From: Clostridiales bacterium
GTDB lineage: Bacteria > Bacillota_A > Clostridia > Christensenellales > Aristaeellaceae
Direction of reading: 5' to 3'
Length of the DNA stretch: 14,020 nucleotides
NCBI GenBank assembly: GCA_024684665.1
Contig: JAIKWN010000090.1
Coordinates: 1 to 14,020 of the forward strand
The position numbers and the translations under genes were made by a program. This document shows positions 13,382-14,020 of this stretch, one piece after another (the first letter of the stretch is position 1; every line of letters begins with the position of its first letter). The notes under the pieces were generated by a model. The model was not told the origin of the DNA. It ran no database searches and saw only the letters and a program-made list of their open reading frames with translations.

Positions 13382-14020
13382 TTATTTGTGCACCACAACC
13401 AGCTGATAGGCCCGGCTGCCCAGGCCGTTTTCCTCGCCCGCTTCCAGCGTGTGCAGGCCGTTGCGGCTCTTGATGCGCCGCACCAAGCTGGCGCTGTCCG
13501 GCATGGCAAACACCAGGTCGATTGCCGCCTGATCGATGGCCAGCGGATCAAGAGAAGCCAAAATGCCGATGTCGTGCATATCCGGTTCGGCAGGATTCCC
13601 GTCACAGTCACAGTCCACGGACAGGCGGTTCAGCACGCTGATATAGACGATGTCTTCGCCCATGGCGTCGTTTACGCCCTTCGCGGCGTCCGCCATGGCC
13701 TCCAGAAAAGGATCCTGTTCGCCCCAGATGCCGCCGCTGGTCTTGGTGCCGCCGGAGTGAATCCATACTTTGCCCATGGAGGACCCAAAACCGATGGAGA
13801 TGTTCTTGATCGCTCCGCCGAAGCCCGCCATGGCGTGGCCTTTGAAGTGGGTCAGCACCAGGAAGGAATCGTAATCCGCAAAATGGCCGCCCACAAAATC
13901 AACGCTGATCCGCTTGCCGCCCTCGATGGGGAGTTCCATACTGCCTTCTTCATCGAGGATGTCCAGTTCCGCCACGTCCAGAAGGCCGTTTTCCTTTGCC
14001 TGCTGCCGGTGCATCGCGGT
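13382..14020 (-). CDS. DUF362 domain protein, C-terminal part (continues beyond the edge)
   Basis: About 212 residues of a reading frame that stays open to the window edge, so the annotated ATG at 14014 need not be the start; members are usually about 370 residues. The conserved segments are FLVLTHFKGHAMAGFGG (51-67), IKNISIGFGSSMGKVWIHS (69-87), LSVDCDCDGNP (131-141), DIGILASLDPLAIDQAA (147-163) and RNGLHTLEAGEE (184-195), counted from that ATG. DUF362 (PF04015) proteins often carry iron-sulphur clusters and have no settled function; the visible part shows the DCDCD Cys pair. The membrane-protein remnant follows it with almost no gap. There is no frameshift within the visible part. Confidence 0.85.
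   Translation of the reverse strand, partial: TAMHRQQAKENGLLDVAELDILDEEGSMELPIEGGKRISVDFVGGHFADYDSFLVLTHFKGHAMAGFGGAIKNISIGFGSSMGKVWIHSGGTKTSGGIWGEQDPFLEAMADAAKGVNDAMGEDIVYISVLNRLSVDCDCDGNPAEPDMHDIGILASLDPLAIDQAAIDLVFAMPDSASLVRRIKSRNGLHTLEAGEENGLGSRAYQLVVVHK

Overview
The window reads as a chromosomal stretch from a GC-rich member of the Clostridia (Firmicutes), probably a gut or rumen anaerobe. This is inferred from purine-rich GGAGG-type ribosome binding sites, a bacterial class C group II intron, a thiamine pyrophosphokinase of the Firmicutes type, a DUF362 protein and an M-class sirtuin with its zinc macrodomain. No rRNA, tRNA or CRISPR array is visible, and the genus cannot be set from the sequence alone.

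Positions 1-263 hold the 5' part of a group IIC intron on the minus strand. It sits directly behind the rho-independent terminator of the next gene. Positions 317-3062 (minus) are a three-gene operon: a 53-residue membrane peptide, a zinc-ribbon protein and a 728-residue polytopic membrane protein resembling the GT-C/YfhO-like 'PTPS_related' family. A second, paralogous 738-residue membrane protein is read divergently at 3247-5463. It is followed by a P-loop kinase-CYTH fusion (5602-6696), whose promoter overlaps the upstream terminator. A hairpin at 6757-6797 ends this gene and also the convergent minus-strand operon.

From 6801 to 12991 two operons diverge from a control region at 9062-9347. 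Leftward: thiamine pyrophosphokinase, a small flavodoxin and a macrodomain protein with an extra C-terminal domain. Rightward: a Cas4-like iron-sulphur PD-(D/E)XK nuclease, an alpha/beta hydrolase of the cinnamoyl-esterase type, RidA, a zinc-dependent macrodomain hydrolase and an M-class sirtuin (SirTM), closed by a strong terminator at 13043-13086. The last two genes match the known writer/eraser pair for protein ADP-ribosylation. The GcvH-like carrier and lipoate ligase that usually travel with the pair are absent here, and a nuclease, an esterase and RidA stand in front instead. This is the most unusual part of the window.

The right end holds a small, apparently decayed membrane-protein gene (13109-13379) and the C-terminal part of a DUF362 protein (13382 to the edge), both on the minus strand.
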